A stretch of 51,611 nucleotides of DNA, taken from a bacterium. Its GTDB lineage: Bacteria; Bdellovibrionota_C; UBA2361; SZUA-149; JAEUWB01. The notes beneath the pieces were generated by a model. It did not search any database, was not told the DNA's origin, and saw nothing but the letters and a program-made list of their open reading frames with translations. Made by a program: the position numbers and the translations under genes. Shown piece after piece: positions 8,537 through 17,234 of this stretch. The number at the start of each line of letters is the position of its first letter. Position 1 is the first letter of the stretch. Location: positions 1 through 51,611 of the forward strand of contig JAEUWB010000052.1 in assembly GCA_016786595.1 (NCBI GenBank), in the 5' to 3' direction.

Positions 8537-8849
8537 TTCGTTTTTGTTGACACCACTTACTTTTTACCTCGGTCTGGGTGCCGTACTTTTTAGTCTAGGG
8601 GCGATTGGTGTTTTAATTCGTAAGAACGTGATTGTTATTTTGATGTGCATCGAATTAATGCTTAACGGTGTTAACCTGACCTTTATCGCTCTTGGTCGAC
8701 ATTTCCAAGACTTAGACACGCATATTTTTACAGTCATGATTATGGCTGTCGCGGCGGCAGAAGCTAGTATTGGTCTAGCAATTGTTGTTTCGATTTTTAG
8801 AAATTTTCTTTCCACTAATGTGGCAGATGCAAATGAGCTTAGAGGTTAG
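8517..8849 (+). CDS. nuoK: NADH-quinone oxidoreductase subunit K
   Basis: NuoK is a three-helix membrane subunit in the proton-translocating arm. I choose the GTG at 8517 because AAGGAG lies about 8 bases upstream and the resulting 110 residues match the usual length of about 100. An upstream ATG would add a hydrophilic leader encoded inside nuoJ. Conserved features are the glutamates in MCIELMLNGVNL and in MAVAAAEASIGLAI, both part of the proton path. The gene overlaps nuoJ by 20 bases and nuoL begins within 3 bases of its stop, indicating coupled translation. Confidence 0.95.
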   Translation: MNPVIANSFLLTPLTFYLGLGAVLFSLGAIGVLIRKNVIVILMCIELMLNGVNLTFIALGRHFQDLDTHIFTVMIMAVAAAEASIGLAIVVSIFRNFLSTNVADANELRG

Positions 8850-8851
8850 TG

Positions 8852-10792
8852 ATGGATTTTAATTTAAGTATGTGGGGCCCACAGTCAACGCACTTGATGT
8901 GGCTAATTCCTTTAATCCCCCTCTTGGGGGCAGCATTTGTTTGGCTTTTTTGCTCAGCTCGACCTGGTCGACATGCGCTTGCCGGCTGGATTGCTACAGC
9001 TGCTGCGCTAGGTAGTTTTGCTATTGCCCTTCAGTTTTTCTTTGCACTACCTGCTAACGGCGAAATTTTAAGTCCACTCTGGCATTGGTTTACAATTGGT
9101 GGCGCTTCGATTGAGTTTGCACTGCGTTTCGACCGACTCTCGGCCCTGATGTGCTTAATTATCACAGGTGTGGGCTCGCTGATTCATCTCTATGCGATCG
9201 GCTATATGGCTGAAGATCAAAGCAGACCGAGATTTTTCAGTTATTTAAATCTATTTTTATTCGCGATGTTGGTACTTGTGCTCGGAGACAGTTTGCCCTT
9301 GATGTTTGTCGGTTGGGAGGGAGTGGGGCTTTGTTCATATTTACTGATTGGTTTTTGGTTTGAAAATCCAGAAAATGCCAAAGCTGGGCAGAAAGCTTTT
9401 ATCGTAAACCGGATTGGAGATGCTGGCTTTATTATCGGAATGTTTACGCTTTTGGCTGCCACAGGCTCACTTACCTTTAGTGAGCTTGTAGGTGGTCCAA
9501 AGTTAGATAGCTGGACTTATGAGCTTGCTGCATTTTGCCTATTCATTGGTGCTATGGGTAAAAGTGCGCAAATCCCACTTTATGTTTGGCTACCCGATGC
9601 GATGGCCGGTCCTACGCCAGTTTCTGCATTAATTCATGCGGCTACAATGGTGACAGCAGGCGTATATATGATGGCGCGGATGGAGTTTGTCTACTCCAAT
9701 GCGCCAATTACTTCGACTCTGATTATGTCCATTGGTGCGTTAACGGCTTTTTTTGCTGCGACGATTGCGCTCGTGCAAAATGATATTAAAAAAGTTTTGG
9801 CATATTCAACTGTCAGTCAGCTGGGCTACATGTTTATGGCAATGGGTGCGGGTGCTTATAGCATGGGCATGTTTCATGTTACGACTCATGCCTTCTTCAA
9901 GGCCTGTCTTTTCATGGGCGCCGGGTCGGTAATCATTGGCTGTCATCACGAACAGGATCTGCGACACTTTGGCGGACTCTGGAAAAAAATGCCCCTGACT
10001 TTTATTACTTATTTGGTAGCAACACTTGCTATTGCAGGTATTCCGCCACTGTCTGGATTTTTCTCTAAAGACTTAATCCTCTGGAGTGTTTTTTCTGATC
10101 ATAGCTATGCTTCGAAAGTCATGGTGTTTGAGGGGCTTGCACTGAATCAATTACTATGGGGACTTGGCTTACTGACGGCTTTTCTTACCGCGTTTTATAT
10201 GACGCGTTCCTTAGTCTTAACTTTCTTTGGAAACTACCGTGGGCACGCACATCCGCATGAGTCCCCCTGGGTGGTGACGCTTCCACTAATTGTCCTAGCT
10301 TTTTTATCCGCTGGATTTGGTTATTTAGCGGGGCATGATTTTCTCCACTATCTAGAGCACTGGACGCGTAAAGATCTAGTACAGATCGATCACCATGATG
10401 AGACCTATCACCAATTAGAGTTGATTTCGATTATTGTGGCAGCCGCTGGTTTTCTTCTAGCGTTTTTACTTTACGCTTTTGTGCCACAATTAGTAGCCGG
10501 ACTGGCACGCTCATTTAGACAGATTTATCGGTTGTTACTGAATAAATGGTGGGTCGATGAATTCTACGAAGCAGTTATCGTTCGGCCATTGACGTTTCTA
10601 GCTAATCTGAGTTTTGCAGCGATCGATCGCGGTGCGATTGATGGCACAGTTAACGGGGTCGGTAATTTTGTTGACGCAAATGGTGAGGCCTTACGGGCTG
10701 TGCACACCGGACGACTGCAGCAATATGCAGCTTTTATGTTTGTCGGACTCTTGCTTTTAGCAGTCGTCTATTTATTGTTTTCAGGAATCTAA
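8852..10792 (+). CDS. nuoL: NADH-quinone oxidoreductase subunit L
   Basis: NuoL is the distal antiporter-like proton pump of complex I with a long lateral helix. The 646-residue length is normal. It shows DSLPLMFVGWEGVGLCSYLLIGFW with the key glutamate, KSAQIPLYVWLPDAMAGPTPVSAL with the key lysine, and HAFFKACLFMGAGS. The ATG at 8852 has AGAGG 6 bases upstream; a GTG at 8849 is a possible alternative. The end, near residue 555 onward, carries the lateral-helix region and a final hydrophobic anchor. nuoM starts 3 bases after the stop. Confidence 0.97.
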   Translation: MDFNLSMWGPQSTHLMWLIPLIPLLGAAFVWLFCSARPGRHALAGWIATAAALGSFAIALQFFFALPANGEILSPLWHWFTIGGASIEFALRFDRLSALMCLIITGVGSLIHLYAIGYMAEDQSRPRFFSYLNLFLFAMLVLVLGDSLPLMFVGWEGVGLCSYLLIGFWFENPENAKAGQKAFIVNRIGDAGFIIGMFTLLAATGSLTFSELVGGPKLDSWTYELAAFCLFIGAMGKSAQIPLYVWLPDAMAGPTPVSALIHAATMVTAGVYMMARMEFVYSNAPITSTLIMSIGALTAFFAATIALVQNDIKKVLAYSTVSQLGYMFMAMGAGAYSMGMFHVTTHAFFKACLFMGAGSVIIGCHHEQDLRHFGGLWKKMPLTFITYLVATLAIAGIPPLSGFFSKDLILWSVFSDHSYASKVMVFEGLALNQLLWGLGLLTAFLTAFYMTRSLVLTFFGNYRGHAHPHESPWVVTLPLIVLAFLSAGFGYLAGHDFLHYLEHWTRKDLVQIDHHDETYHQLELISIIVAAAGFLLAFLLYAFVPQLVAGLARSFRQIYRLLLNKWWVDEFYEAVIVRPLTFLANLSFAAIDRGAIDGTVNGVGNFVDANGEALRAVHTGRLQQYAAFMFVGLLLLAVVYLLFSGI

Positions 10793-10795
10793 ATC

Positions 10796-12301
10796 ATGTA
10801 TCCAACTAGTCTCGACTACACAAATCCTGGTCTCTTAACGATGCTCATGCTTTTGCCATTCTTTGGCGCCTGCTGCATGTTTTTTGTGCCTGTTAAAGAG
10901 GAGCGCTTTGCTCGACTGTTTGCCTCAATTTTTGCCTTTTCCAGTCTATTGCTGAGTTGTTTGATTGCATCAGACTACACGATTAAGTCTAGTGGTTATC
11001 AGTTTGTAGAAAAATTACCTTTTATTACAAATATCGGAGCAGATTACGTTGTAGGGATCGATGGGCTAAGCCTGGTGATGCTGCTGTTGACAACAGCAAT
11101 TTGTTTTCTTGTTATTCTGGCCTCAAGTAGCGTGCATAAGAATATCCGCTCGTACCTGGGCTGCATACTATTTCTCGAGACTGGAATGATTGGTACCTTT
11201 ATAGCCTTAGATGCCTTAACGTTTTACGTCTTTTGGGAAATTATGCTCGTGCCGATGTATTTTATCATCGGTGTCTGGGGTGGAGAGCGGCGAGTCTACG
11301 CCGCAATTAAGTTTGTACTCTATACAGCAATCGGCAGCATCTTGATGTTGGTAGCAATGGTTTATGTCGCCTACCAAAGTCAACTTCAGTTTGGGCAGAT
11401 GACTTTTTACTTGGGAGACTGGCTGCGCTTGAGTTTTTCTCCGACTGAGCAGTTGTATTTGTTTATTGCATTTGCGCTTGCCTTTGCCATTAAAATTCCA
11501 GTTTTTCCATTTCATACCTGGCTGCCGGATGCGCACGTTGAAGCACCAACTGGTGGTTCTGTAATACTAGCTGCAGTCATGTTAAAAATGGGTGTCTATG
11601 GACTTGTGCGCTACGCCATTCCGCTTTTCCCTGAGGGCTTTACATATTGCTTGCCGGTAATCTTTTTGCTCGGAGTCGTCGGGATAGTGCTTGGAGCATT
11701 ATTTGCCTGGGTGCAGACCGATATCAAGAAGCTCATTGCCTATTCTTCTGTCAGTCACCTCGGGTTTTGTGTAGTTGGACTCTGTGCTTTTAATTTTGAC
11801 GGCATTCAAGGAGCGCTTTTGCAGCTTGTCAATCACGGAGTTTCAACCGGGGCGCTATTTCTTTTAGTTGGAGTGCTCTATGACAGGCGTCATACACGAC
11901 TGATTTCTGACTACGGCGGCTTGGCCAAGAAAGTTCCGCATTTTGCAACTTTATTTTTAATTTTTACCCTCAGTTCGATTGGGCTTCCACTGACTAATGG
12001 TTTTATCGGTGAGTTTATGGTGCTAGCTGGCAGCTACCAAGCAGATAAAGTTTATGGACTGATTGCAGTGTCTGGAGTTGTGCTCGGAGCGCTTTACATG
12101 CTTTCACTTTACCGGCGCGTTGTCTTCGGTGAACTCGACCAGGCAAAAAACGGGGAACTTACAGATATTACCTTTACAGAAAGGCTGGTGTTTGCGCCAC
12201 TACTTGTAGCTGTTTTTGCTTTGGGACTTTTCCCGACATTGGTGCTTGATCTACTTGAACCGACAAGCCGAAATTTAATCTCAGAGGTTGGCCAACGATG
12301 A
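10796..12301 (+). CDS. nuoM: NADH-quinone oxidoreductase subunit M
   Basis: NuoM is the second antiporter-like proton-pumping subunit. The 501-residue protein has about 14 hydrophobic segments. Motifs include YVFWEIMLVPMYFIIGVWGG with the conserved glutamate, AIKIPVFPFHTWLPDAHVEA with the conserved lysine, and LKMGVYGLVRY. The stop codon overlaps the start of nuoN (ATGA), so their translation is coupled. Confidence 0.97.
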   Translation: MYPTSLDYTNPGLLTMLMLLPFFGACCMFFVPVKEERFARLFASIFAFSSLLLSCLIASDYTIKSSGYQFVEKLPFITNIGADYVVGIDGLSLVMLLLTTAICFLVILASSSVHKNIRSYLGCILFLETGMIGTFIALDALTFYVFWEIMLVPMYFIIGVWGGERRVYAAIKFVLYTAIGSILMLVAMVYVAYQSQLQFGQMTFYLGDWLRLSFSPTEQLYLFIAFALAFAIKIPVFPFHTWLPDAHVEAPTGGSVILAAVMLKMGVYGLVRYAIPLFPEGFTYCLPVIFLLGVVGIVLGALFAWVQTDIKKLIAYSSVSHLGFCVVGLCAFNFDGIQGALLQLVNHGVSTGALFLLVGVLYDRRHTRLISDYGGLAKKVPHFATLFLIFTLSSIGLPLTNGFIGEFMVLAGSYQADKVYGLIAVSGVVLGALYMLSLYRRVVFGELDQAKNGELTDITFTERLVFAPLLVAVFALGLFPTLVLDLLEPTSRNLISEVGQR

Positions 12302-13761
12302 CAACAAAAGACATAATTGCGTCAGCTCCGTATGTTGCGATGGTACTTGGTGCCATTAGTTTAATGATTTTTGGGGATCGATCGGCAAAAGACAAGGACG
12401 CTGTCAGTATTCGGGCGGCACTCGGATCGTTTTGGTGTCTGATTGCCTTGATCTTGACTTTCCCGGCGATTGCTAATCCTGGGTCGACCTTCTCTGGGTT
12501 GATTATGTTTGACGGGTTTACCTTCGTCTTGGTCTTAATTTTGCTTTTAGGAACAATGCTGAGTTTGCTTTTAACTGATGGGACTCTAGCGGCTCAGCGT
12601 TTGGAGCGGACTGCTGATCTCGAGGCGCTGATGATTTTCGCCACACTTGGCGGGATGGTCATGGTTTCTGCTGCCGAGTTAATTACACTGTTTATTGGCC
12701 TAGAGCTTTTATCAATCTCGGTCTATGCGCTTGCCGGAATGGCTCGCACGGAGCGTGCGTCGGCTGAGGCCGCACTGAAGTATTTTGTGCTCGGATCTTT
12801 TAGCTCGGCATTTATGCTCTATGGCATCGCGCTAATTTATGGAGTGACTGGCTCGACTGAATTGCTTGCGATTGGTAATGCCTTGCATGGACAGCCTTCT
12901 GTGCTCTTACTTTTAGGCTTTGCTTTTCTCGTCTTTGGTTTTGGTTTTAAAGTCAGCTTAGTGCCATTCCACTTTTGGACCCCAGACGTTTATCAAGGCT
13001 CTCCATTATCTGCTACCGCGTACATGGCAGTAGTGGTGAAGACTGCAGCATTCGGAGCATTCTTGCGCGTGATGCTCACCAGCTTTAGCCAGCTTGATTA
13101 TTACACAGGTCCTTTTATCTGGACTTTAGCTGTGGCTACAATGAGTGTTGGAAATTTACTGGCACTTCGTCAAGATAGCGTTAAGCGCATGCTTGCCTAT
13201 TCAAGCATCGCACACGCTGGCTATTTGTTAATGGGCGTTCTCGTATTAGCTAATCAATTCGGCGGTGCAGAATCAATTGTTTTTTACTTACTGACTTATA
13301 CCTTAATGACTATTGGTTCATTCGGAGTGGTTTTGCTTTTAACCTTAGGCTCTACGCGGCAATACAGCGCAGATAGTATTCAGAGTTTACGCGGTAAGGG
13401 TTGGACCAGCCCATTTTTAGCATTGTGCTTAACGATTAGCTTGCTCTCCCTGGGCGGGATTCCACCGCTGGCTGGCTTTATGGGCAAACTTTACATGTTT
13501 AAGGCTGCAATCACTGGTGGTTATACAGGCTTAGTGATTATTGCAGCGCTAAATTCTGTGATTTCACTTTATTATTACCTGCGGATTGTGGTTGTGATGT
13601 ATTTTCAGGAGGCCAAGGCTAACGAGTCGATTGTGCATGTGCAATTACGCTTTGCGCCAGTAGCAGCAATTGCAATTGTCAGTGCTGGAATGTGCTACAT
13701 CGGCATTTTTGCCAGCCAGTATTATGGATTAGCTGAATATGCTATAGGGTCAGTCAGATGA
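12298..13761 (+). CDS. nuoN: NADH-quinone oxidoreductase subunit N
   Basis: NuoN is the third antiporter-like subunit, next to NuoK and NuoJ in the complex. The 487-residue protein shows TLFIGLELLSISVYALAGM with the conserved glutamate, GFKVSLVPFHFWTPDVYQG with the conserved lysine, and GGIPPLAGFMGKLYMF. It overlaps nuoM by four bases at its start and purB by four bases at its end, so the last respiratory gene is coupled to a purine gene. Confidence 0.97.
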   Translation: MTTKDIIASAPYVAMVLGAISLMIFGDRSAKDKDAVSIRAALGSFWCLIALILTFPAIANPGSTFSGLIMFDGFTFVLVLILLLGTMLSLLLTDGTLAAQRLERTADLEALMIFATLGGMVMVSAAELITLFIGLELLSISVYALAGMARTERASAEAALKYFVLGSFSSAFMLYGIALIYGVTGSTELLAIGNALHGQPSVLLLLGFAFLVFGFGFKVSLVPFHFWTPDVYQGSPLSATAYMAVVVKTAAFGAFLRVMLTSFSQLDYYTGPFIWTLAVATMSVGNLLALRQDSVKRMLAYSSIAHAGYLLMGVLVLANQFGGAESIVFYLLTYTLMTIGSFGVVLLLTLGSTRQYSADSIQSLRGKGWTSPFLALCLTISLLSLGGIPPLAGFMGKLYMFKAAITGGYTGLVIIAALNSVISLYYYLRIVVVMYFQEAKANESIVHVQLRFAPVAAIAIVSAGMCYIGIFASQYYGLAEYAIGSVR

Positions 13762-15077
13762 TTCCCCGCTATACACGAAAAGAAATGGCGCAAATTTGGA
13801 CCGATGAAAGCCGGTTTAAGATTTGGCTTGAGATTGAAACCTATGCACTTGAAGCCATGGTCGCAAAAGGCCTGGCGCCGCAGAGCGCACTTGATGCCGT
13901 AATTAAGCAGGCAAAATTTGATGTTGCCCGGATTAATGAACTTGAGCGCGAACTTAAGCACGACGTAATTGCATTTTTGACTAACGTGTCAGAGTCTGTC
14001 GGGGAGTCTTCGCGCTATTTGCATTTGGGCTTAACTTCCTCGGATGTGCTTGATACCTGCCTTTCTGTGCAACTGACTCAGGCAACTGATTTGATTATTA
14101 CTGGGGTTAAGGCGCTTCTTGAGTCAATTAAGCAGCGTGCCTTAGAGCATAAATTAACTCCTTGCATCGGACGATCGCACGGGATTCATGCAGAACCTAC
14201 GACATTTGGACTAAAACTTGCGCTTTATTATGCTGAACTACAGCGCCACCTTGTGAGGCTCAAAGCTGCGCGCGAGGACATTGCAGTTGGCGCAGTCTCT
14301 GGTCCGGTTGGAACTTTTGCTCACTTAGGCACCTATGTAGAGGCACACGTCTGCAAACGCTTAGGCTTAAAACCAGAAACAGTCTCTACGCAAGTGATCC
14401 AACGCGATCACCATGCGCGAATTTTTAATGCCTATGCTGAAGTTGGGGCAACCTTAGAAAAGCTTGCGATTGAAGTCCGCCATCTGCAACGCACCGAGGT
14501 GCGTGAGGCGGAGGAGCCATTTACTGTCGGACAGAAGGGTTCAAGTGCCATGCCTCACAAGCGCAACCCAGTGCTTTCCGAAAATGTCACTGGCTTGGCA
14601 AGATTACTTCGTCACTGGGCTGGGGCTGCACTTGAAAACGTAGCGCTCTGGCATGAACGCGATATTAGTCACTCCAGTGTTGAGAGAGTGATTGGGCCAG
14701 ACGCGACAATTACACTGGATTTTATGTTGCACAGAATGCGCAGTGTAATTGACGGGCTAGTTGTTTACCCCGAGAACATGCAACGCAACTTAGACCTAAC
14801 TAAAGGGCTTTATTATTCCGCGCAGTTACTGGTTGAGCTTGCTGCGGCGGGCACTTCACGCGATGAAGCTTATCGCAAAGTTCAAGCTATCTCAATGCAA
14901 CTCTGGGACGAATTAAGCAGTGCTACAGAACGCAGTAAGGTTAAGTCCCTGGCCGAACGCATCCAAGCCGAAAAGTTTTTCGTCGATAAGCTGGGCAGTG
15001 AAAAACTTGCACAGATCTTTTCTTTAGATTCATACACTGAATATGTCGATGAAATTTTTAGGCGAGTTTTTAATTAG
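13758..15077 (+). CDS. purB: Adenylosuccinate lyase
   Basis: PurB splits fumarate from SAICAR and from adenylosuccinate in purine synthesis, in the cytoplasm. The 439-residue protein shows the fumarase/aspartase superfamily signature SSAMPHKRNP, the TSSDVLDT block with a catalytic-region serine and threonine, and GRSHGIHAEPTTFG with the active-site histidine. Its length matches the B. subtilis-type enzymes. The start overlaps the nuoN stop (ATGA), and purS begins 2 bases after its stop, so nuoN-purB-purS-purQ is one transcript segment. The link of complex I to purine genes is probably positional rather than functional. Confidence 0.97.
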   Translation: MIPRYTRKEMAQIWTDESRFKIWLEIETYALEAMVAKGLAPQSALDAVIKQAKFDVARINELERELKHDVIAFLTNVSESVGESSRYLHLGLTSSDVLDTCLSVQLTQATDLIITGVKALLESIKQRALEHKLTPCIGRSHGIHAEPTTFGLKLALYYAELQRHLVRLKAAREDIAVGAVSGPVGTFAHLGTYVEAHVCKRLGLKPETVSTQVIQRDHHARIFNAYAEVGATLEKLAIEVRHLQRTEVREAEEPFTVGQKGSSAMPHKRNPVLSENVTGLARLLRHWAGAALENVALWHERDISHSSVERVIGPDATITLDFMLHRMRSVIDGLVVYPENMQRNLDLTKGLYYSAQLLVELAAAGTSRDEAYRKVQAISMQLWDELSSATERSKVKSLAERIQAEKFFVDKLGSEKLAQIFSLDSYTEYVDEIFRRVFN

Positions 15078-15079
15078 TT

Positions 15080-15322
15080 ATGAAAGCAACAATTTTAGTC
15101 CGTTATAAAAAGGAAGTTCCTGACCATGCGGGTAGTGTGCTGCACGAGCGCTTGCATACTTTGGGCTATACGGAAGTCAAAACTGCTGCGCTGGGTAAAC
15201 TGATTGAGCTTGAAATTGAATCAGCAGATCGTGGCAATGCTCAAGAGCGCGTGCGACAAATTGCCTCGCAGATTCTAGCAAACCAATTAACTGAAGAATT
15301 TGAAATCTTAAGCCTCGACTAG
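15080..15322 (+). CDS. purS: FGAM synthase subunit PurS
   Basis: PurS is the small structural subunit that bridges PurL and PurQ in the multi-protein formylglycinamidine ribonucleotide synthase. The 80-residue protein has the usual ferredoxin-like pattern and length, starting MKATILVRYKKEVPDHAGS and containing the family motif LGYTEVKTAALGKLIELEI. Organisms with PurS use a small PurL and a separate PurQ, in contrast to the fused enzyme of E. coli. PurL is not in this window. purS sits between purB and purQ with very short gaps. Confidence 0.92.
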   Translation: MKATILVRYKKEVPDHAGSVLHERLHTLGYTEVKTAALGKLIELEIESADRGNAQERVRQIASQILANQLTEEFEILSLD

Positions 15323-15339
15323 AGCCGAGTTTGGCGATT

Positions 15340-16023
15340 ATGCGTATCAGTATTATCGAATTCCCTGGTTCTTATGGTGCAGCCGAAGCGCTGCATAGCT
15401 TCAAGACGGTGCTTGGCTTAGATGCGCGTATCATCGACCACGGGGCACAGGGGCTTGAGCAGCCAGAGGTAGTGATTCTACCCGGTGGGGCTGCCTATGG
15501 AGATTTCCTTCGACCCGGGTGCTTAGCGAAAGTTTCACCGATTGCCATGCCTCTACGACGTTTTGCCAGAGAAGGCGGCAGAATTTTTGGTTTTGGTAAT
15601 GGATTCCAAATCCTTTGTGAAATGGGCTTACTGCCTGGAGCATTTTTACCAAATCAAGGTTTAAGTCGGTTTATTGGCAATGCGAGCCTCAAGTCTGCGG
15701 CCTCAGTCTATGCCGGTGGGGCAAGTAAGTTGGCTAGTGATTTGACTTTCAAGCTTCCTGTGTCTGCTTCGCATGCAGCCTACTATGTTTCTAGCCGTGC
15801 TCTGCAAGAGCTTAAGGAAGATAAAATGATTGTGCTTCAATACACTAACAAGCACGGTGAAGTTGATCCAAAGCAGGCATTTCTTGGTTCGGTTGAGTCA
15901 ATTGCCGGTGTTTGTAATAAGCAAGGAAATATTTTAGGTCTGATTCCTCAGCCCGAAAGGGCAGTGGAGGAGATTATGGGTTCGCTTGAAGGCAAGCGCT
16001 TCCTTGATTTGGCTTTAAGTTAA
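15340..16023 (+). CDS. purQ: PurQ-like protein lacking glutaminase residues
   Basis: By position and overall sequence this is PurQ, the class I glutamine amidotransferase subunit that feeds ammonia to PurL. The fold is recognisable: FPGSYG near the start, ILPGGAAYGDFLRPG, GNGFQILCEMGLLPGAF and GLIPQPERAVEEIMGS. However the nucleophile position (Cys86 in B. subtilis, in GVCNGFQIL) is Gly86 (GFGNGFQIL), the catalytic His of PHPERA is Gln204, and the AHGEG loop is replaced. Only Glu206 of the triad remains. The frame is intact over 227 residues, so it is not a simple pseudogene. It may act as a structural subunit of an ammonia-dependent enzyme or have a new role. The ATG at 15340 is preferred over a TTG at 15331 by alignment. 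Confidence 0.85.
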   Translation: MRISIIEFPGSYGAAEALHSFKTVLGLDARIIDHGAQGLEQPEVVILPGGAAYGDFLRPGCLAKVSPIAMPLRRFAREGGRIFGFGNGFQILCEMGLLPGAFLPNQGLSRFIGNASLKSAASVYAGGASKLASDLTFKLPVSASHAAYYVSSRALQELKEDKMIVLQYTNKHGEVDPKQAFLGSVESIAGVCNKQGNILGLIPQPERAVEEIMGSLEGKRFLDLALS

Positions 16024-16088
16024 ATTTTCTCCGATAAATCTAGTTGCGTTTCGTGTGATGTATGGACCTTTCAATCATTATACTAATC

Positions 16089-16225
16089 GGCCTGGGTGGG
16101 GAGAAGTTTTCAGAAATGGCTCGCTCTCGGCCAAACTGCTCTGCTAACTACCAGCAGTACAACTCGGGCTGCCCCAAAAAAAGATAACACTGCACTTTCT
16201 TCAAACTTTCCCCTACCCAGGGCCT
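16089..16225. repeat. Structured element family 1, copy A
   Basis: The arms at 16089-16116 and 16195-16225 are inverted copies with few mismatches, enclosing about 78 bases that include a further CTGCT/AGCAG stem. It shares the inner motifs TTTTCAGAAA, GGCTCGC and CTTTCTTCAAA with the element at 21681-21763, while the outer stem bases differ between the copies but pair within each. This suggests a conserved RNA or DNA structure. No known RNA family is recognised. Confidence 0.6.
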
Positions 16226-16332
16226 CAGCTACACAAGGTATTAATTCTAACTAGCTCTCTTTCTATAATTATTGGCGTTTAAAGTATCTTTAATAGAGCA
16301 CAGAGTGGAGGCCTCGGTGCGCCTTCGACTCG

Positions 16333-16389
16333 AGCGTTCGACCGAGCTCGCGCCGAGGGCTCAGGCCGAGAGTAGCTCGGTCGAACGCT
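16333..16389. repeat. 16-bp perfect inverted repeat
   Basis: The arms at 16333-16348 and 16374-16389 are perfectly complementary, and the 25-base centre carries GCTCAGGCCGAGAG. The words CCTTCGACTCGAG and CTCAGGCCGAGAG recur near 36287-36325, so this is a dispersed intergenic repeat. Confidence 0.65.
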
Positions 16390-16427
16390 TGGCGGAAATT
16401 TTTCGAGGGCCTACGCAGGTCAGTAGT

Positions 16428-16606
16428 CACGGCCATTAAGTTAAGGGAAGCAGGTAAGTCCTCGTCATTTCGAGCGAAACGAAGTGTAGTCGAGAGATCT
16501 CCAAATTCTTCAAGAAATACACTTGGAGATCTCTCCACTTCGCCCTGAGTAAACTCAGGACTTCGGTCGAGATGACGGCCTTATAATCCTTAACTTAATG
16601 GCCGTG
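16428..16606. repeat. 179-bp nested fold-back repeat
   Basis: The outer arms at 16428-16446 and 16588-16606 are perfect 19-bp inverted copies. Inside, GTCATTTCGAGCGAA and TTCGGTCGAGATGAC pair loosely, and GGAGATCTCTC pairs with GAGAGATCTCC. Similar words (GAAAGATCTCC and GATGAC) occur at 33800-33850 and 49791-49943, which makes this a member of a repeat family scattered between genes. Confidence 0.7.
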
Positions 16607-16843
16607 GGACAGTAGTAGTTTATTCAGTTAATAACTGAAGTTAGCATGGCCGAGTACGGCCGAAGAAAAATTGCCAGCAAGAGCACTCGGAGCGTATAAT
16701 AAAGAGGAAATTAAATATCTATTTTATAGTGTGAATGAGATCGAAGCGATTTGCTTACTGCTGCAATCTGTTAACCGAAAAAGCTCTTGTCAACGGGTGC
16801 AATCCTGGCGGGGCGTGCATTAGCGACGCCCCTAGAAAATACA

Positions 16844-17161
16844 TTAATTCGTGCGCATCGTCTTCATTTCTTGATTTGCATTGACGACCATTTTTTCTAG
16901 CTCGGCACGTTCTTCAGGAGTGGCAATCCCATCTGCAAGAGCAGCTTTCTTTTGTGTTTGAATGGCTTCGAGCGCGGCCTTGGCCTTTTCGTATTCTTCT
17001 TGATTTAAAGTGCCATCTTTCTTCCCACGAGCAAGCCGCTGTTTGAGCTGAAACTGCTCTTTAGAAATTTTCGGCAGATAATGCTTACGCTCCTGAGCAA
17101 TTCCTTGCCCAGCAGCATTGGCAAAAAATATTGCTACTAGAACTACGAGAAGTCTTTTCAT
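16844..17161 (-). CDS. Small secreted protein, unknown function
   Basis: I do not recognise this protein. The ATG at 17161 is favoured by GAGG about 9 bases upstream and gives 105 residues. The N-terminus MKRLLVVLVAIFFANAAGQG is a Sec signal peptide, with likely cleavage after the alanine-rich stretch, so the product is periplasmic. The mature part is charged and helical, with two similar segments, KKDGTLNQEEYEKAKAALE and ADGIATPEERAELEKMV, each with a DGxxxxxE pattern that resembles a short EF-hand or SHOCT-like unit. It stands alone 58 bases downstream of pepP on the same strand and could be co-transcribed with it. Confidence 0.7.
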   Translation of the reverse strand: MKRLLVVLVAIFFANAAGQGIAQERKHYLPKISKEQFQLKQRLARGKKDGTLNQEEYEKAKAALEAIQTQKKAALADGIATPEERAELEKMVVNANQEMKTMRTN

Positions 17162-17234
17162 AAAATTAATCCTCACTCACTGAAAGCAGGTCTACAGAAC
17201 AACTACCCGTTACAAATTGTAAATTTCGCAAATT

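Larger units (their letters stand above)
16024..16843. other. 820-base gene-free region of palindromes
   Basis: No convincing gene lies here. The region holds three separate fold-back elements (16089-16225, 16333-16389 and 16428-16606), followed by AT-rich sequence. It separates the end of the plus-strand nuo-pur operon from the convergent end of a minus-strand gene at 16844. A short frame at 16290-16538 reads through the palindromes and is not a credible protein. Confidence 0.7.

Noticed and set aside
16290-16538. Minus-strand frame of 82 codons
   Set aside because: It reads through two perfect palindromic repeats and resembles no protein.
16024-16843. tRNA or known small RNA in the gene-free region
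   Set aside because: No cloverleaf with a T-loop GGTTCRA pattern is visible; the stems belong to palindromic repeats.
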